DNA from: Euglena gracilis
Taxonomy: Eukaryota; Euglenida; Euglenophyceae; Euglenales
Length of the DNA: 64,000 nucleotides
Direction of reading: 5' to 3'
Assembly: GCA_039621445.1 (NCBI GenBank)
Contig: CP154956.1
Location: 50,901,204 to 50,965,203, forward strand
Below are positions 31,501 to 42,916 of this stretch, piece after piece (positions within the stretch are counted from its first letter, which is position 1; the number at the start of each line of letters is the position of its first letter). The translations under genes were made by a program, and so were the position numbers. Under the pieces are notes generated by a model. It was not told the origin of the DNA and made no database searches. It saw only the letters and a list, made by a program, of their open reading frames with translations.

Positions 31501-32014
31501 TCGGTCTGGAAGAGGTGCGCCGGCAGCCCGTTCCACACCGCCACCAGCGGCCCCGGGGCGGCCGCAGGCGGCGGGGCGGGCGGGGCGGGGGGACTGCCGG
31601 CGGTGGGGGCCGGGGGGTCCGGCGGAGTGGGCATCAGAGGTTGTTGGAGGCCAAAGCGGGTGGCCGCCCCAGAGGGATGGAGGCTGTCGTCACCCTCCCC
31701 CCAACCACTCCCGCGGCTTCCACTCTGCGCAGCAACGTTGTCAGAAAAACCCCTGGCGATGCGTGGGGCGACCGGGAGAGAACTGTGGGCCACCGGCGGG
31801 GGATCGGTGCCCTGCTTGGGGGGGGGGGGTATTAGAACGGAGTCGGCCAGAGGTGGCTCGGCGGCAGGGGGAGGGCACAGCCGCCGGGCAGGGAGGGCAC
31901 CGCCCGGCCGCTCGCCCTCCGCCCGGAGGTCGGCGAGGGGGGAGGTCAGCAGGTGCTGGAGGAGCGCCACGGTGGACAGGCCGAGCACGGCACGGAGTAG
32001 CCGGGACCAGGCAC
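25212..32014 (-). CDS. Exostosin-like (GT47-type) glycosyltransferase
   Basis: Modelled exons: 32014-31845, 31593-31452, 31033-30832, 29820-29693, 29298-29160 (uncertain), 28508-28407, 26693-26545, 26494-26346, 26114-26039 and 25504-25212. Phases agree from 28508 to the TGA at 25212. The N-terminal exon has a signal-anchor helix (LLRAVLGLSTVALLQHLL) after Arg residues, as in type II Golgi enzymes. Downstream words fit exostosin-type transferases: VTFHYVPLGVGFKF, ARRFLFNQTSPTRRALAG, PLFLHLIPRWSKTHDRGYL, EYQRTLRDSLFTLVPP and SPECYRLFEALESGSIPVVV. The last is the family's sugar-nucleotide-binding signature. Substrate and acceptor cannot be told. A possible start exon lies at 33248 (MRPPRWPPA, phase 1, weak donor). 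The 5' half is less certain than the 3' half. Confidence 0.75.
26039..26114 (-). CDS. Glycosyltransferase exon
   Basis: GGGAAG|GAC to CGGG|GTCAAT. It encodes DLSLTPVEYQRTLRDSLFTL, the helix and strand that precede the GhSPECYR motif in this family. Phase 0 in, phase 1 out. Confidence 0.8.
26346..26494 (-). CDS. Glycosyltransferase exon
   Basis: GTCGCAG|CC (phase 1) to GCGGGG|GTCGCC (phase 0). It contains an NTS sequon, then GRPLFLHLIPRWSKTHDRGY. Confidence 0.7.
26545..26693 (-). CDS. Glycosyltransferase exon
   Basis: CTGGAG|ACC to CCGAG|GTTCGG. It begins TSPTRRALAGIVRAMPWLGG and is followed by an intron of only 50 bases. The middle is Pro/Arg-rich and less family-like. Confidence 0.65.
27042..27108 (+). 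repeat. (CTGCAAAAAA)n minisatellite, copy 1
   Basis: Six or seven near-perfect 10-base units. A second array of the same unit lies at 28156-28277. Confidence 0.9.
28156..28277 (+). repeat. (CTGCAAAAAA)n minisatellite, copy 2
   Basis: Two clusters of the same 10-base unit around a short GTGTGCAGTTTTTTC inverted segment. Confidence 0.9.
28407..28508 (-). CDS. Glycosyltransferase exon
   Basis: GCCGCAG|GTG opens VTFHYVPLGVGFKF ... PARRFLFNQ. No GT donor follows before a stop, so a GC donor (CAG|GCTTCT) is inferred. The join to the next exon then gives RRFLFNQTSPTRRAL, which fits the family. Confidence 0.65.
28560..28985 (+). repeat. Dispersed repeat R3, copy 2
   Basis: Same orientation and word order as 23575-24010, with substitutions and small indels throughout. 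It lies inside an intron of the glycosyltransferase gene, directly beside the exon at 28508. Confidence 0.75.
29160..29298 (-). CDS. Glycosyltransferase candidate exon (frame uncertain)
   Basis: The acceptor is TTGGCAG|CAC. The phase-0 frame (HERWPSVGG ... LTAPKQRCLD, donor GAT|GTGACT) fits both neighbours. Another frame (EHCTNVDRDFPTPVVFSCYF) has better codon bias but the wrong phase. Confidence 0.4.
29693..29820 (-). CDS. Glycosyltransferase exon
   Basis: GACAACAG|CA to GTGCAG|GTTATT. It encodes SWRCLATNATGARRIVYFLA and GDVRGSF, like the R-x-x-x-F-x-x-G segment of exostosins, with an NAT sequon. Confidence 0.55.
30832..31033 (-). CDS. Glycosyltransferase candidate exon
   Basis: AGCTCCAG|ACG then TCPLAVECPAPALMAKSAGA, SIFVVFTHFFRVKYADRLVR and HIREATNKHLQ. 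The donor is probably GCTGG|GTGGAG. The frame has clear GC3 bias for the first 50 codons. Confidence 0.55.
31452..31593 (-). CDS. Glycosyltransferase candidate exon (stem)
   Basis: Pro/Ala-rich start, then VAVWNGLPAHLFQTDFAPLN and NFVRWVAAQGT before ACG|GTCCGC. The acceptor is uncertain, and the exon may start further upstream. Confidence 0.5.
31845..32014 (-). CDS. Glycosyltransferase signal-anchor exon
   Basis: GACTACAG|GT then GAWSRLLRAVLGLSTVALLQ and HLLTSPLADL: basic residues, then a hydrophobic helix, then a Pro-rich stem. This is the expected type II membrane topology. The donor is unresolved. Confidence 0.6.
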
Positions 32015-32999
32015 CTGTAGTCAAGCCAAGAATTTCCCCATTTTAGGCCATTTTAAGGTATAGGTGGGGATTCTAAAAATCAGAATTTTGCGTCATTTTC
32101 GTCCTGAAAACTGTATCAGTGGTGCAAGTGGATTCACTAATAAGAAATGTAAACCCCAAAAATATATATATATATATACACCCCGGGTCCATTTCATGGG
32201 TCCGTTGCTGGAAAGCCCGAGGGGAGGGGTCTTGGTGTGATGGCAACACAGTTGAGTAAAAAAGAATGCGCAAAAACCACCAAAAGTAAAAAGCGCATTC
32301 CCGGCCATCTAAGAAAGTGAGACACAAGAAAAAGATTTTTTCACTTTCCACCTTTCATCTCTTCTTGCCGTGCCTTCCTTCGGGCATCCGGCCATTCCTT
32401 TTCCGTTTTCCTGGGGGGGGGGTCCATTTCATGGATTTTTTCTCAGAAGGGCCAGTGGGGGTCTTATTCATGGGGGGTCCATTTTATGGGGGGGTCTTAT
32501 TTTCGGGGAGGGTTTACATCCAAAAAAGCATGCAAAATTCATGAACACTGGATCAAAACCAAGGGAAGCTCAACAAATCTCAATTCACACCCATAGCAAT
32601 TCCTCGTCTCGGTGTTTGTTTGCCCCTTTGGGAAACTGAATACTAAAAAGAAAACCCTCTGAACACATTCATGAATAAGAGAGAATCTCATTCATAATTG
32701 TTTGTGGTTGCTTGGGTCATTTGATCATTCGGCGTGAGTATTTGTGGTTTTGGAAAATCCCCAAATTTGTGCTGGTTTGTGATTTGAAGGAATCCCAAGC
32801 CTAACGAATGAGCATACACATCTTTCAATTGAGATTCTTCCAACATCTTTCATCTTCTTTTCTGTCTTTTTCCCCATGCTTCCAAAGTTGCATTGTTTCA
32901 TTATTTGTGAAACAGCCATTGTTGAACACCAAAAAAAGATGGGAGTAAGAAAAAATACAGCTCTCCAAACCTTCAAAATTCAGCTCCCAAAAGAAGATT

Positions 33000-33195
33000 G
33001 GGGACCTTGGATTTGGAGACCGATACCATTATTAGTTGGGATAAAAAAAAATGGGCCTTGTGGGGCTGTGCTCCTCCAAATCCACTGTTCACCGTCCACA
33101 TTGACAAAAGACATCGGAAGTCAGTACCTGAATGGCTTCGTTGTTCACAAAAAAAAAATTTGTGCAACAAAATTTTTAGGCCATTTTAGGCCATT
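33000..33195 (+). repeat. Dispersed repeat R1, copy 2
   Basis: Contains TTGTGGGGCTGTGCTCCTCC, GACAAAAGACATCGGAAGTC, AGTACCTGAATGGCT and AGGCCATTTTAGGCCATTTT, in the order found at 2370-2590. Confidence 0.65.
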
Positions 33196-33204
33196 TTAGC
33201 TACA

Positions 33205-33340
33205 GGTGCCTGGCCGGGACCCGCCGGGGGCCATCGGGGCGGCCGCATCCACCCGGCCCACACACCCCGCGCCGATGGGGGGACGGCAAGGGTCACAGGG
33301 GCGGCTGTGGAGAGGGGAGGGCCCTGCAGGAGGGGGGGGG
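33205..33340. other. GC-rich block, possible first exon of the glycosyltransferase
   Basis: On the minus strand ATG 33248 gives MRPPRWPPA with GCGG|GTCCCG in phase 1, which would join the signal-anchor exon. On the plus strand the block begins with TAGCTACAG|GTGCCTGGCC, which resembles the minus-strand acceptor region at 32014 (CTACAG|GTGCCTGG), so an inverted exon duplication is an alternative. Confidence 0.35.
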
Positions 33341-35105
33341 AGAGGCGCGGCGACCACCCTCAGTTCCATCCCCCAAGCAGGATGTCGTTGAGTCATGCAG
33401 TTTGACTGACCCCCCCCCAAAGGGGACGAAGGGGAGGGGTTGAAGCCACTCTTCCTCTCGCCATATGGTCGTCAGTTCACAGCAGCCCTCCCCCCCAGTC
33501 CGCCCCAATACCCAATATCTGGAAGATGCCATGGCTGTTTTGCTGTCCTCCTGCAAATGGCCATGGCTTTCGTTCCAGACTGAAATAGCCAGAAATGGCC
33601 AAAAATGTGTAATAAGAAAGAAATTGTCAACAATTAACGACTGTGGGCCATTGTCCATATATGTTCACACATGTCCATATTATCCATACATGGCCACAAT
33701 CCATACAATTTTACCGACCGCTGGGGGGGGGGGGGTCATTCTTCCAAAAATCAGTCAGTCACTTTTTTTTCTCGGAAAGACAGTCAGTAACTTCCCCCAG
33801 AGGGGGGTCACTGTAGAATCCAAGAGAAATTGACCACAAACGGGGGGAAAGCCAAAGAGAATTTTCTGGCGTCGGGTCACTTACATGGCTTTTGCCACCC
33901 CCCTCCCCGGGGAGGGGATCTGGTCTCTCTGAAGAAACCAGTCACCCACCCCGGGGGGGAGGGGTCAGCCAGTGACCAAGTGATTGTATGCCACCGTCGC
34001 AAGAATTACCAACTCCCGCCAAGATGGGGGTCGGAGGGGGCCAAATGGTTTTCAAAAAAAAATTGAAAGAATAAAATAAAACCCCAATGATAATGAGGTG
34101 AAAGGGCAAAAAAAATTGTTTTGAAAAAAGTGGTGGAAAAAGTTGGATTAATTTGTTCTAAAAAATTTCCAAAAATTTTTTGAAAAAATTCCCTTACATG
34201 AAAAAAAAATGGAAAACCCAAGCTCTTCCAGAAAGAGAAATCATCATAAATCATCATAAAAACAAAACTTCTTCCAATGCCCAGAAATTTTGGGCAGAAT
34301 TTGCCTGCCCAAATTTAGGGGTGTCTCTCACCCTATCGAAGGGTGGCTTACATTGGGGGGTGGCCCTTTTATTGACAAGTCCTGAGGAAATCGCTTCCAC
34401 AGAACAGCACAAAGAAGCAGAACTGATCCCACCAATACAATCACCTGGACATTGGCCAGGGGGAGGTGGGTGACTGGCGAGACAGTTTTTTCCAGAGTGA
34501 CTTTGACTTTCCCAAATCCCCTCCCTCCAGGGGGGGGGGGGTCGGCAAAACCCACCAAAGTGACCCAGCGCTGAAGGCGCCGGACTTTTTCATACTCTGT
34601 GATCAACTTTCTCGAGTACCCCCCCCCTGAAAATCGACACCCACCCAGCCCCACCCACTTGAACACGGGGGGTGGGATCGGGCATAGAGACCCCCAAATA
34701 CAAAGCTTCCCCCGAATATTAAACCCCCCCAGGGAGTTTGGTTTTGCCACCCAAATATAAAGCCCCCCCCAATGTGATGCTCGGCAATTGTGTAATTCAG
34801 GAAAAAGCACAACCATTTTGGGTGGATATAACAACTTTCCTGCAGAATACTCCCATTTTCGACAAAATTGCACACTTTGGAGAGAAAGAGGTACACAATG
34901 GTATTTGACTGTATTTGAAGGCCGCCAAAATTTGTACATGCAGCCCAGAAAATTTTGAATCCCCCCAAACATAAAGCCCCCCCCCCCCGAGGGTCTTGAA
35001 ATCCAGCCCAGATATGGAGCGAGGGGCTTTATTTCGGGGGGGGGGGGGTATTTAAATACTTTGGGCGCTGAAGCATGGGTGGTTAATTATAATAAGGACG
35101 GACAA

Positions 35106-35126
35106 AAACACATACACACACACACA

Positions 35127-35157
<31 letters not shown>

Positions 35158-35158
35158 T
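35106..35158. repeat. (CA)n(GA)n microsatellite
   Basis: CA units pass directly into about fifteen GA units. Confidence 0.97.
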
Positions 35159-36868
35159 AGTTTGTGTTTGTGTGTGTGGAAATAAACGACAGAAAAGAGA
35201 GGAAATGGAAGAGAGACTTGCGCACTGATGCTGCATCCCATTGACCTTTGCATATCTCTTACCACACGCATGGTGCGGTTGCTTCATACCCCATGCCTCG
35301 CCTCTCTCAGGGGCTGATGCTGCCGATCCAGCTTCAAATTGCTTTCAAGAACCCAAGCCTTCGGGAGCCGTCTGTGCGTCCTCAGCTGGCCTTCCGCACA
35401 GGGTGCTATCCTGCAGGGAGCCCCGCATTTTTCCGTCCTGTGTGTGGCCTTGTTTGTCATTTTTCATCCCCCCAACACCCCTTGGGATGGTGAACCAGAC
35501 CTCAGTTTCAACGGTCTGGCGGTCGGGGAGAGGGTCAAGACATTCTCCTGAGGATGCCCCACTTGCCAGCCGGGGGCGAAACTGCAACGAAGACTTTTTG
35601 ACAACCACCAACTGATGGCACGCTACCCTGCAAGCAACACACTCTCGGGTCTGAAGAAGTTCCCCCGGAAACGCTGATGCAGAAGAAAAAGGAAATGGAA
35701 ACAGATGTGCTATCGAGTCAGCCACTCGAGAGGTTTGCTACACAGCTAAAATACAGCCAAACAAATTACAGCGCAGCGGCATCCGAGTTAGTTTCAGGTG
35801 GCGCACTGCCCTCCACAACCAGGCATCATTTTTTTAAGGCGCCTGAAAAAAACCGTAAAAAAACCTTCAAAAACCTTAAATTTGTTTTTGCCAAAATGCC
35901 TTAAAAAAAACCTTAAAAAACCTTTAAAAAATCACCCCAGGGAAGTTTTTCTTCCCTGTGATGACCTGAAAAAACCCTTAAAAATTCTGCCTGAGAAAAA
36001 ATTTTCTTGCCCCAAACAAAAAATGGCATGTCTGAAACCCCGCATAAAGCCAGTCAATGCAGAAGCGGTTGTGAACAAACAATATGAAAACCGGATTGTT
36101 TGCCAAGGTTTCTGGCATTAGAGAGGTAGTGTGTAATGTTTAGTTGAACGCGGCATGTGACTGGCCCAAAATTTCCTGCCTTACGTGTGTACATTTGTAC
36201 TGCTGTTCCCTGGCACACACGGCCTGTTGTTTTGGCCTCGTTTGGCAGATCGTTTGGCAGATAAGCATAATGAATTGATGACGTGCAAGGACCTGTGACT
36301 GTTGGACACTTTTGTGCAACGGCACTGCGTTGCAAGAAGACAAAATTTGGCACCTGAAATACCCGGGATGTGTCGGGCCGGAGTCGGTTTTCTGGTTTTC
36401 TCCATCATTTTTCCCTTGAAAACGTAAAACACACCAGTTTTTGTGCATAATTTGTGGGGAGTGAGTCCCACAGCTTTGATGCAACCAATCGAGTGGTAAT
36501 GGTTCACCACTTCCTTGCACCCAAAGTAACGGGTGTTTGAGGGCTATCTCTCTCTGGCTGTTGGTTGCCATGGACTGGCACCACGTCGCCCCCCCCCCCC
36601 AGTCTCACGCCCCAATTGCGGAAAATAACGTGGCCGCTTCGGTGGGTGCTGTTGCACCGGGGAGGTGGATGCCAGCCTGGTGGGTGCTGAAGCATCAACA
36701 GCTGATGGGGCTGCAGCAGCGGGTCATCAAGAGTGCCCAGGGGGGAGGGTGTCGTATGTAGTGACCCAGGTCCCACTTTTAGAGTTTTCGATCCAGCCTC
36801 GTCGGGGAAACGCGAGGTTTTTCCAGGCAACCGCCACTGGATTCGGGGAGGATTGGCTCTTACTTTTA

Positions 36869-36902
36869 CTTAGGCGGCCGGATTCGCACTTAAGGTTTTT
36901 TC
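36869..36902 (+). repeat. CTTAGGCGG...CACTTAAGG repeat, copy 2
   Basis: Reads CTTAGGCGGCCGGATTCGC then ACTTAAGGTTTTTTC, in the same orientation as copy 1. Confidence 0.7.
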
Positions 36903-37169
36903 TTTGAAATGGGCGCAAGAAATACAATTTCTGGCAACCACGTAACATTGCTGACCCAGAACTCGAAACCATCCATTTTTTTTCATTGCAATTACTTTAA
37001 ATTTCTGACCCTATTCCGGACATTTACTTGCCTGTTCACAATAACTGTCCCTCATGGACCGCCCTGATCCCCATGCTTCGCCCTAGGCTTCTTCCTTGGG
37101 CGTTCTGAAGCCACAGAGGAGTCTGAAGCCATCGGGCCATCTTCGGGGCCTGACCTTTTAGCTGAGGGA

Positions 37170-37256
37170 AAAAATGCCTTAAAAAACCTTAAAAAAATTT
37201 AAAATCCTCAAAAAACCTTAAAAAACCTTAAAAAACCTTTAAAAACGCCTTAAAAA
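37170..37256 (+). repeat. (CCTTAAAAAA)n array
   Basis: Repeated CCTTAAAAAA units with small changes. The same unit occurs loosely at 35834-35990 and inverted at 46550-46800 (AAGGTTTTTT). Confidence 0.8.
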
Positions 37257-37452
37257 AAATTGAGAAATCTGGACTTAAAAAAAATAATGCCTGTCCGCAA
37301 CCTCCTCAGTCTCACCCCGGGCAGCAGCAGCTACTGCCAGCCTCTCAGCTCGGCGCTGCTCCCGCCGTTCTTCTTTTAGCCGCCTCCACCAGACAGACAT
37401 GTGAACCCATTTTTTTATATAAAAAAAACCAAACGCGCAATCAAGCTCACTG

Positions 37453-37850
<398 letters not shown>

Positions 37851-38614
37851 ACCAGTTTCTCTGCACTGGCACCCCCAACTGACCCCTCCCCTAACTGAGA
37901 AACCCCTGGGACATGGCCGGGGGCTTGGAATTTTAGACACCCTGAATAAGGAACAACAACGAGGGAATAGGGGAATGAATTTTTTTGGAATTTGTCGAAA
38001 ATAAAACCAACCAATATTGTCGACGCCATCGTCACACTTCATCTCAGTGTGATTGCTGAACCTCCCCCACTGATTGACAGACCAGGTATTGTAGGTTTTG
38101 TGCAGTGGTGAGCTCTTTACTTGCCATGATGGCGCATGAGGCAGCAGATGTCCAAGGCACGTGGTTGTCGGTGGACCTGTGGCCTGGCCTAGCCTGGTCC
38201 GGCCAGTGGCCCAGCCCAGCCCAGCCTAACGGGCCGGGTTGGAGTGAAAGAGGCTTTATTTTAAGTCCCCAGTGATTTTCTTTGATTGGCCATTTTGGGG
38301 ATATTTCAAATTATTTTGATGTGCCAAAACGGACAGCATTGGAGCGAAACGCTCTTAAAGTGGTCAAAACTCGGGCTGGCCGTGGAGTTATGAGGAAATA
38401 AAAATACCCGTGGATAGAGCGCTCCAAGGGCTTCGGTTTTGGTCGCCGGACATTTCCTTTTGATTTTGCTTCATTGTCGAGATACTTTGGGGGAGGAAGC
38501 AGCAAAAAAAACACCCAAAATGGACGATTTGGGCACGGGAGATGCATGTCGGCAAATGGGGGGGCGATATAGGTCTCCAGGGGCACATTTGTTCTGGGAC
38601 ACATTTTCGGAGCC

Positions 38615-38755
38615 AATGTACGTTTTCTCGGAATATATTTCAAAAAAATCGATTTTTTGACCGAAAGTCTCACCTCGGCAAAACGGCAGACTCGAAGTTG
38701 GGGGTGACTAATCCTACCCAGTTTGGACTCCTTGTCGGCTGAATAACTCGGGCCC
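38615..38755 (+). repeat. Dispersed repeat R2, copy 2
   Basis: Has AAAAAAATCGATTTTTTGACC, GGCAAAACGGCAGACTCGAAG, GACTAATCCTACCCAGTTTG and GTCGGCTGAATAACTCGG, in the same order as 1500-1650. Confidence 0.5.
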
Positions 38756-39053
38756 GGCAGGGAGTTGCGGGATTAAATGGAGATGATTTGGAAATTAGGG
38801 ATCCAGTCACTCGCGACCGGGAGGGGAAAAAAAACTGGGAAGGGGCCAGGGTCATGGCGATAATCCACCAGTTCTCCTACCTGCCCAGGGGCGCGGGGTT
38901 CTACCCCCACCCTTTTCCCCGGTGGTAAAGCTTCGCTACTCCAAAGAGATAAGAGATCGGCGATCCCCCCCCTAATTGTAAAACTGCCAATTGGGGGGGA
39001 GTTTCCCCCCATCACGCCAGCATAAAGCACTCAATTGGGGATGATTCAACGCC

Positions 39054-39186
39054 TCAATCGGCAATGTGCCTCTCTGATTGCTGGCGGGCACGTTCCAGGC
39101 TGCCCTGGATCCGCTTCCGTTCCGCCTCCTCCTTCTGCTGCTGTTCCAACCGACGCCTGCGGCGCTCCTTCTTTGGCCTTTTGTAC
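39054..39186 (-). CDS. Basic coiled-coil terminal exon
   Basis: CTCCCACAG|G, a good acceptor, opens YKRPKKERRRRRLEQQQKEE, then AERKRIQGSLERARQQSERH and IAD with TGA at 39056-39054. It lies 100 bases past the uL29-like stop and may be its C-terminal exon. The neighbouring exon has no phase-2 donor, however, so the connection is unproved. Confidence 0.5.
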
Positions 39187-39284
39187 CTGTGGGAGGTACA
39201 AATGGGACCTGGTGTTCTGAATGGAAAAGGGGAAAGGCAACAAACAAATGCACTTTTGGGGAGGAAGTTAAACGTGCTTAATTC

Positions 39285-39509
39285 CTAAAACGCTTCAGAC
39301 GTTTTCTTGACATCATGTTCAACGCGGAAGAGTGGATACTGCTTGTAGGGGTCGATCCCCTCGGCCCGCAGCTCCTCAAAGCGCTGCGCCGTCTTCAGCC
39401 GCGCAATCATCTTGCGGGCCTTGCGGATGTCGGAGGACCGGAAGTCGGGGTGGTTCACCGCCCGCATCATCCGCAGCTGGAGCAGCTTCTTTTGCAGCTG
39501 GTAGACGGG
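39285..39509 (-). CDS. uL29-like exon with the L29 helices
   Basis: CGCCACAG|CCC, 74 codons and TAG. Third positions are strongly G/C. The helical hairpin is followed by GIDPYKQYPLFRVEHDV. Confidence 0.75.
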   Translation of the reverse strand, partial: PVYQLQKKLLQLRMMRAVNHPDFRSSDIRKARKMIARLKTAQRFEELRAEGIDPYKQYPLFRVEHDVKKTSEAF

Positions 39510-42500
39510 CTGTGGCGGACGGGCAAATGGCGGGGGAAGTACCGTTGCCCAAACCCTGGGGTAGTGTGTGCGGAATAATGTCGACAAGCTCAGGTATGCC
39601 TTTGGGGGAGAGGGGATACCCCTACGAGTTAACTTTGCTCTGACTCTCAAGCGAGAATCAGGGACCAAAGAAGAAGCTTTTGGCGGAGGGTTAATAGGTG
39701 AAATAAAATCATCAGAGAGCGCGTGAAATCTGCAACAAAAAAACTTCACCAAAATTCAAAAAAACCACAAAAAAATATACAAAGATGCAGCATTCAGAGG
39801 TGGAGGTACCCCCTTAGTTGCACTAAGGCTTCTTGTCTGTTTATGGCCGGCGCTAACTTCGCTAACTTCGCTGGAGGTACCCCCCTTGCCCACCTACCGG
39901 GTCCCTCGAACCAGAGCAGGGGGGGGGAGGTCATACGCACCCCCAAACCTACAACCCCTGACCAGGGGGTGGTCACACGACTAGGTACCAAAAACAACCC
40001 AACTTTCAAAGCCACTGACAACCTCTGACGGGGGGTTGTATGCACCGCCTTACCTGCAACCCCCGACCGGGGGGGGGGGGGGTTGGTATTATTGGGGTGG
40101 TCCGTGGACAAGGGGGTGGGTAACCAAGAAAAGGACAACTGCTGATGAGGATATCCCAGTATCGATGTTGAAGTTTCACCTGAAACCTAAAGAAGCCAAC
40201 AGATCCCCCCCACCCCAAGAGATTGGCATTTGATGGCAAACAGTGAACGATCCACTCCGTCGTTGTTTTGGACAGGGACGGGGGGTTGGAAGGAAATTAA
40301 AGATGCTGAAAAAATATCTTTAAGACTGCTGTCGCCAAAAAAAAAATGGATTTAATTGTGGCAAAAAAGTGTGTCCTACCACATTCGACCGAAAATTTGC
40401 CGAAAAAAATTCGAAAACCCTCAGCGAAAATAAGTGGACAGTAGGTTGAGATAATTTCTCATTACTGGAACGTCGCACACCCGCTTAAAACAAAAAAACA
40501 CGTTTTTCAAATTTGGATGCTTGGACCCTGTCCTTTTGTGGGCTTTTAGCCATGGGTCATTTCATTAAAAAAAAGATTCCCCCCCCCTCCAATAGACAGG
40601 GGGGGATTGGTATGAGGCCTTTGGAAAAACTGCGGAAAACTTGCGGAAAATTTGGGATAAAATTGCGAAGATGCGGAAAAATGTGCGAAAAATTGATATC
40701 GGGAACATACACATTTCTGCTGGAGGGACTTGCAAATTTTCACAAACTTGGTCATTTTGCAACAGGCGCAGGCGCACGTTTCAGTATTCACATCTTTTCC
40801 AACAAAAAGGTCCAAAAGCATGATTTTTTGTAATTTTAGGAACATGCTGACTCTGGATGTGTAATTTCTTGGTGAAAAATCTGAAAACAGCAAAAAATCG
40901 CAGAAAAAATTGTTCTCAGGAAAAAATCTGGTCCAGTGCAGAGTTTTTTTAACTCGAAATTATTTTCCCAGGATAAATTGGGGGAAAACCTAAGAAAGGC
41001 ATAGAAATTGCCAAATTTTGTGAAATTTTGTCCAATTTGACAAATTTTGGCAAATTTGCAACAAAATAACACAAAAAACACCTGGGTTCCCTTGTGAAAT
41101 GTTTGAGAATTGGCCAAACTCATCTCGCCTTCCGTCTCAAGTTCATGCAGAACAATTGCAGAAAGGGAAAAAATTGTGGGAAAATTGCGGAAATTATTGT
41201 GGAAAATTGCGCAAATTACAGAAAAATTGCGGAGAATTGCGAAAAATTGCGGGAAGTTGCAGGAAATTGCGGAAAATTGCAGGAATTGCGGGAAATTGTG
41301 GAAATTGTAGAAAAATTGCGGATATCAATTCCCTCCCTCGCATGGACAGTGTACAACAACAATTGCCAAAAAAAATGCCATATGGCACGGTCAAATTCTG
41401 TCACTTGAGGGTTCATTTATACCACTGCACCCCCCGCCCCAGCTTCCATCCCCTCTCTCCCAACCTGTGCCAAAACATGGTCCAAAAAAGTGAGCCCCAA
41501 AACTGTAAACAAAGGAGCAATATCCGAGAATCCAGGGGCCATTGACTCCCATCATTTTCAAGGTCTTCAAAAAAGGCGACATCTGCCTAACATCTGCCCC
41601 CCAACATCTGCCATTGATTGGTCGGGGTGGTAAAGAATTAAATTGCCGATTGTTCCCATAATATCTCAAGGAAAATTCCAGACCTCCAAACCTATCAAAG
41701 GAAACATGGGCAAGACCAAATCTAGTAAACCCCCCTCCCAAATGCATTTCCTCAACGCAATGTATTTCCTCACCAAGTCCGCACACTGGCCGTTCAGAGA
41801 GGGCCCCCGACACACCGTAACACATCAGAGGGAATCCCATAAGCTCAGGGGCTTCTGTTTTAACTTGCGCTTAAGCGCAAATTTTTTACCTTGTGCTTAA
41901 GCGTAATTTAAAAAATTTGCACTTAAGAGCAATGTGCATAAACATTGCTTTCTGTTCCCGGCAGTGTGGGGCCTGGCGTTGCTCACCAGACGTTGGGACA
42001 GGTCCCTGGGCTTGCCCTCAATCCCCCCCAACCCCCCCCCACTTGGGTGGTTCCCGCTGTACCGCTCTTCGCGCTTCAAGAACCCAGGGATCACAACTCT
42101 GTGACATGCCATTCTTTCCAACTTTTCACAACGTGTATGCAGAGTCCACCCTCTGGACGCCTCAGCAGCAACCCTTCACGGACGCATCGCAGAGCCCAAA
42201 AAAAGCAACAAAAGGGCCAATTGTCACCTGGACTGTATGGCACCATCCGGGGAACACAGTCAAGGCTTCAAAAACGAGGGACTCACAACAGGGGTTTTGG
42301 CACTTTTTGGGGGGAAAATCAAGTGTTTCGGCGTTTAAACCCAGGGTTTTGCACCTTTTTCAAAATGGTGCACAGGCCGAAAAACACCAAAATTGGGCCT
42401 GTTCCCCGGGTCCCAACGTCGGCAAATGATGCACACGCCACCGTGGAGGGTCAAAAGGGTGGGTTTCACCGCCGGGTCTCAAAAAGTTTGAAAATTTGCG

Positions 42501-42916
42501 CCAAAGCGCAAGCTAAAAATCAAAACCTTAAGTGCGAGTTAGGCCGCCTAAGAGGGTTTATTTGAGGCCCGATATCTTCTTTCCACAAGCCATTTTTGAC
42601 TCGCCTTCACACCAAAGTCTCCATGTACCAGGTCCATGCTTCAGGCATTTGCTGGACCGCCCAGCTGCACAATTACGATGGTTGGTTAAAAAAAAATTGC
42701 TGGCTGCATCCTTGTCTTTATCTTTAGAAACGGTTCAGAAGCAACTCCAATAGAAATGACCCTTTCACCCACACCTCGTCGTATTCCGGGTTTGGCTTTG
42801 CGATACGTCGCTTCTTCCGCCCACGGGGCCGCAACTCTTCCGGCTGGGTCGTGGGCTTGAAGATCTTCTGCAGCAGGTCCTCAGGCTCATACTGCGCCCA
42901 GAAAGGGAGGTGAACC
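39285..42916 (-). CDS. uL29-like ribosomal protein, probably organellar
   Basis: Two exons are clear. 42916-42775 has VHLPFWAQYEPEDLLQKIF and RPRGRKKRRIAKPNPEYDE. 39509-39285 has VYQLQKKLLQLRMMRAVNHP and SSDIRKARKMIARLKTAQRF, and ends at TAG 39287-39285. The second is the two-helix L29 pattern (Q-L-x-x-L-R-x-x-x-A ... I-R-x-x-R-x-x-I-A-R-x-K-T). L29 contacts the 23S rRNA near the peptide exit tunnel. The bacterial-type helix spacing and long N-terminal part suggest a mitochondrial or plastid subunit. The 5' end with start codon and targeting peptide is not found (the first exon begins in phase 2). The join at GAG|GTGTGG or TGG|GTGAAA is phase 0 and fits. Confidence 0.65.
41158..41325 (+). repeat. 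(GCGGAAAATT)n minisatellite
   Basis: Repeated AAAATTGCGG units of about 10 bases with drift. Related words recur at 40624-40695 and 58548-58590. Confidence 0.85.
42522..42552 (-). repeat. CTTAGGCGG...CACTTAAGG repeat, copy 3
   Basis: On the minus strand it reads CTTAGGCGGCCTAACTCGC then ACTTAAGGTTTT. Related GCGCTTAAGCGC words lie about 650 bases away at 41863-41940, which could mark the two ends of one element. Confidence 0.7.
42775..42916 (-). CDS. uL29-like upstream exon
   Basis: ACCCCAG|G, then an acidic/aromatic start and a basic GRKKRRIAKP stretch. The end is 42775 or 42769. Confidence 0.65.

Larger units (their letters stand above)
33400..37380. other. No convincing gene; repeats and G/C runs
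   Basis: The stretch is AT-rich, with C-run/G-run pairs (33410, 33720, 33900-33960, 34530, 34980-35045). Long frames at 35.25-35.72 kb and 36.5-36.8 kb lack splice and codon-bias support. Arrays of CCTTAAAAAA lie at 35834-35930 and 37170-37256. Confidence 0.5.

Noticed and set aside
35345-35725. 126-codon minus-strand frame
   Set aside because: Balanced composition but no ATG at its start, no splice support and no GC3 bias. Not enough to call.
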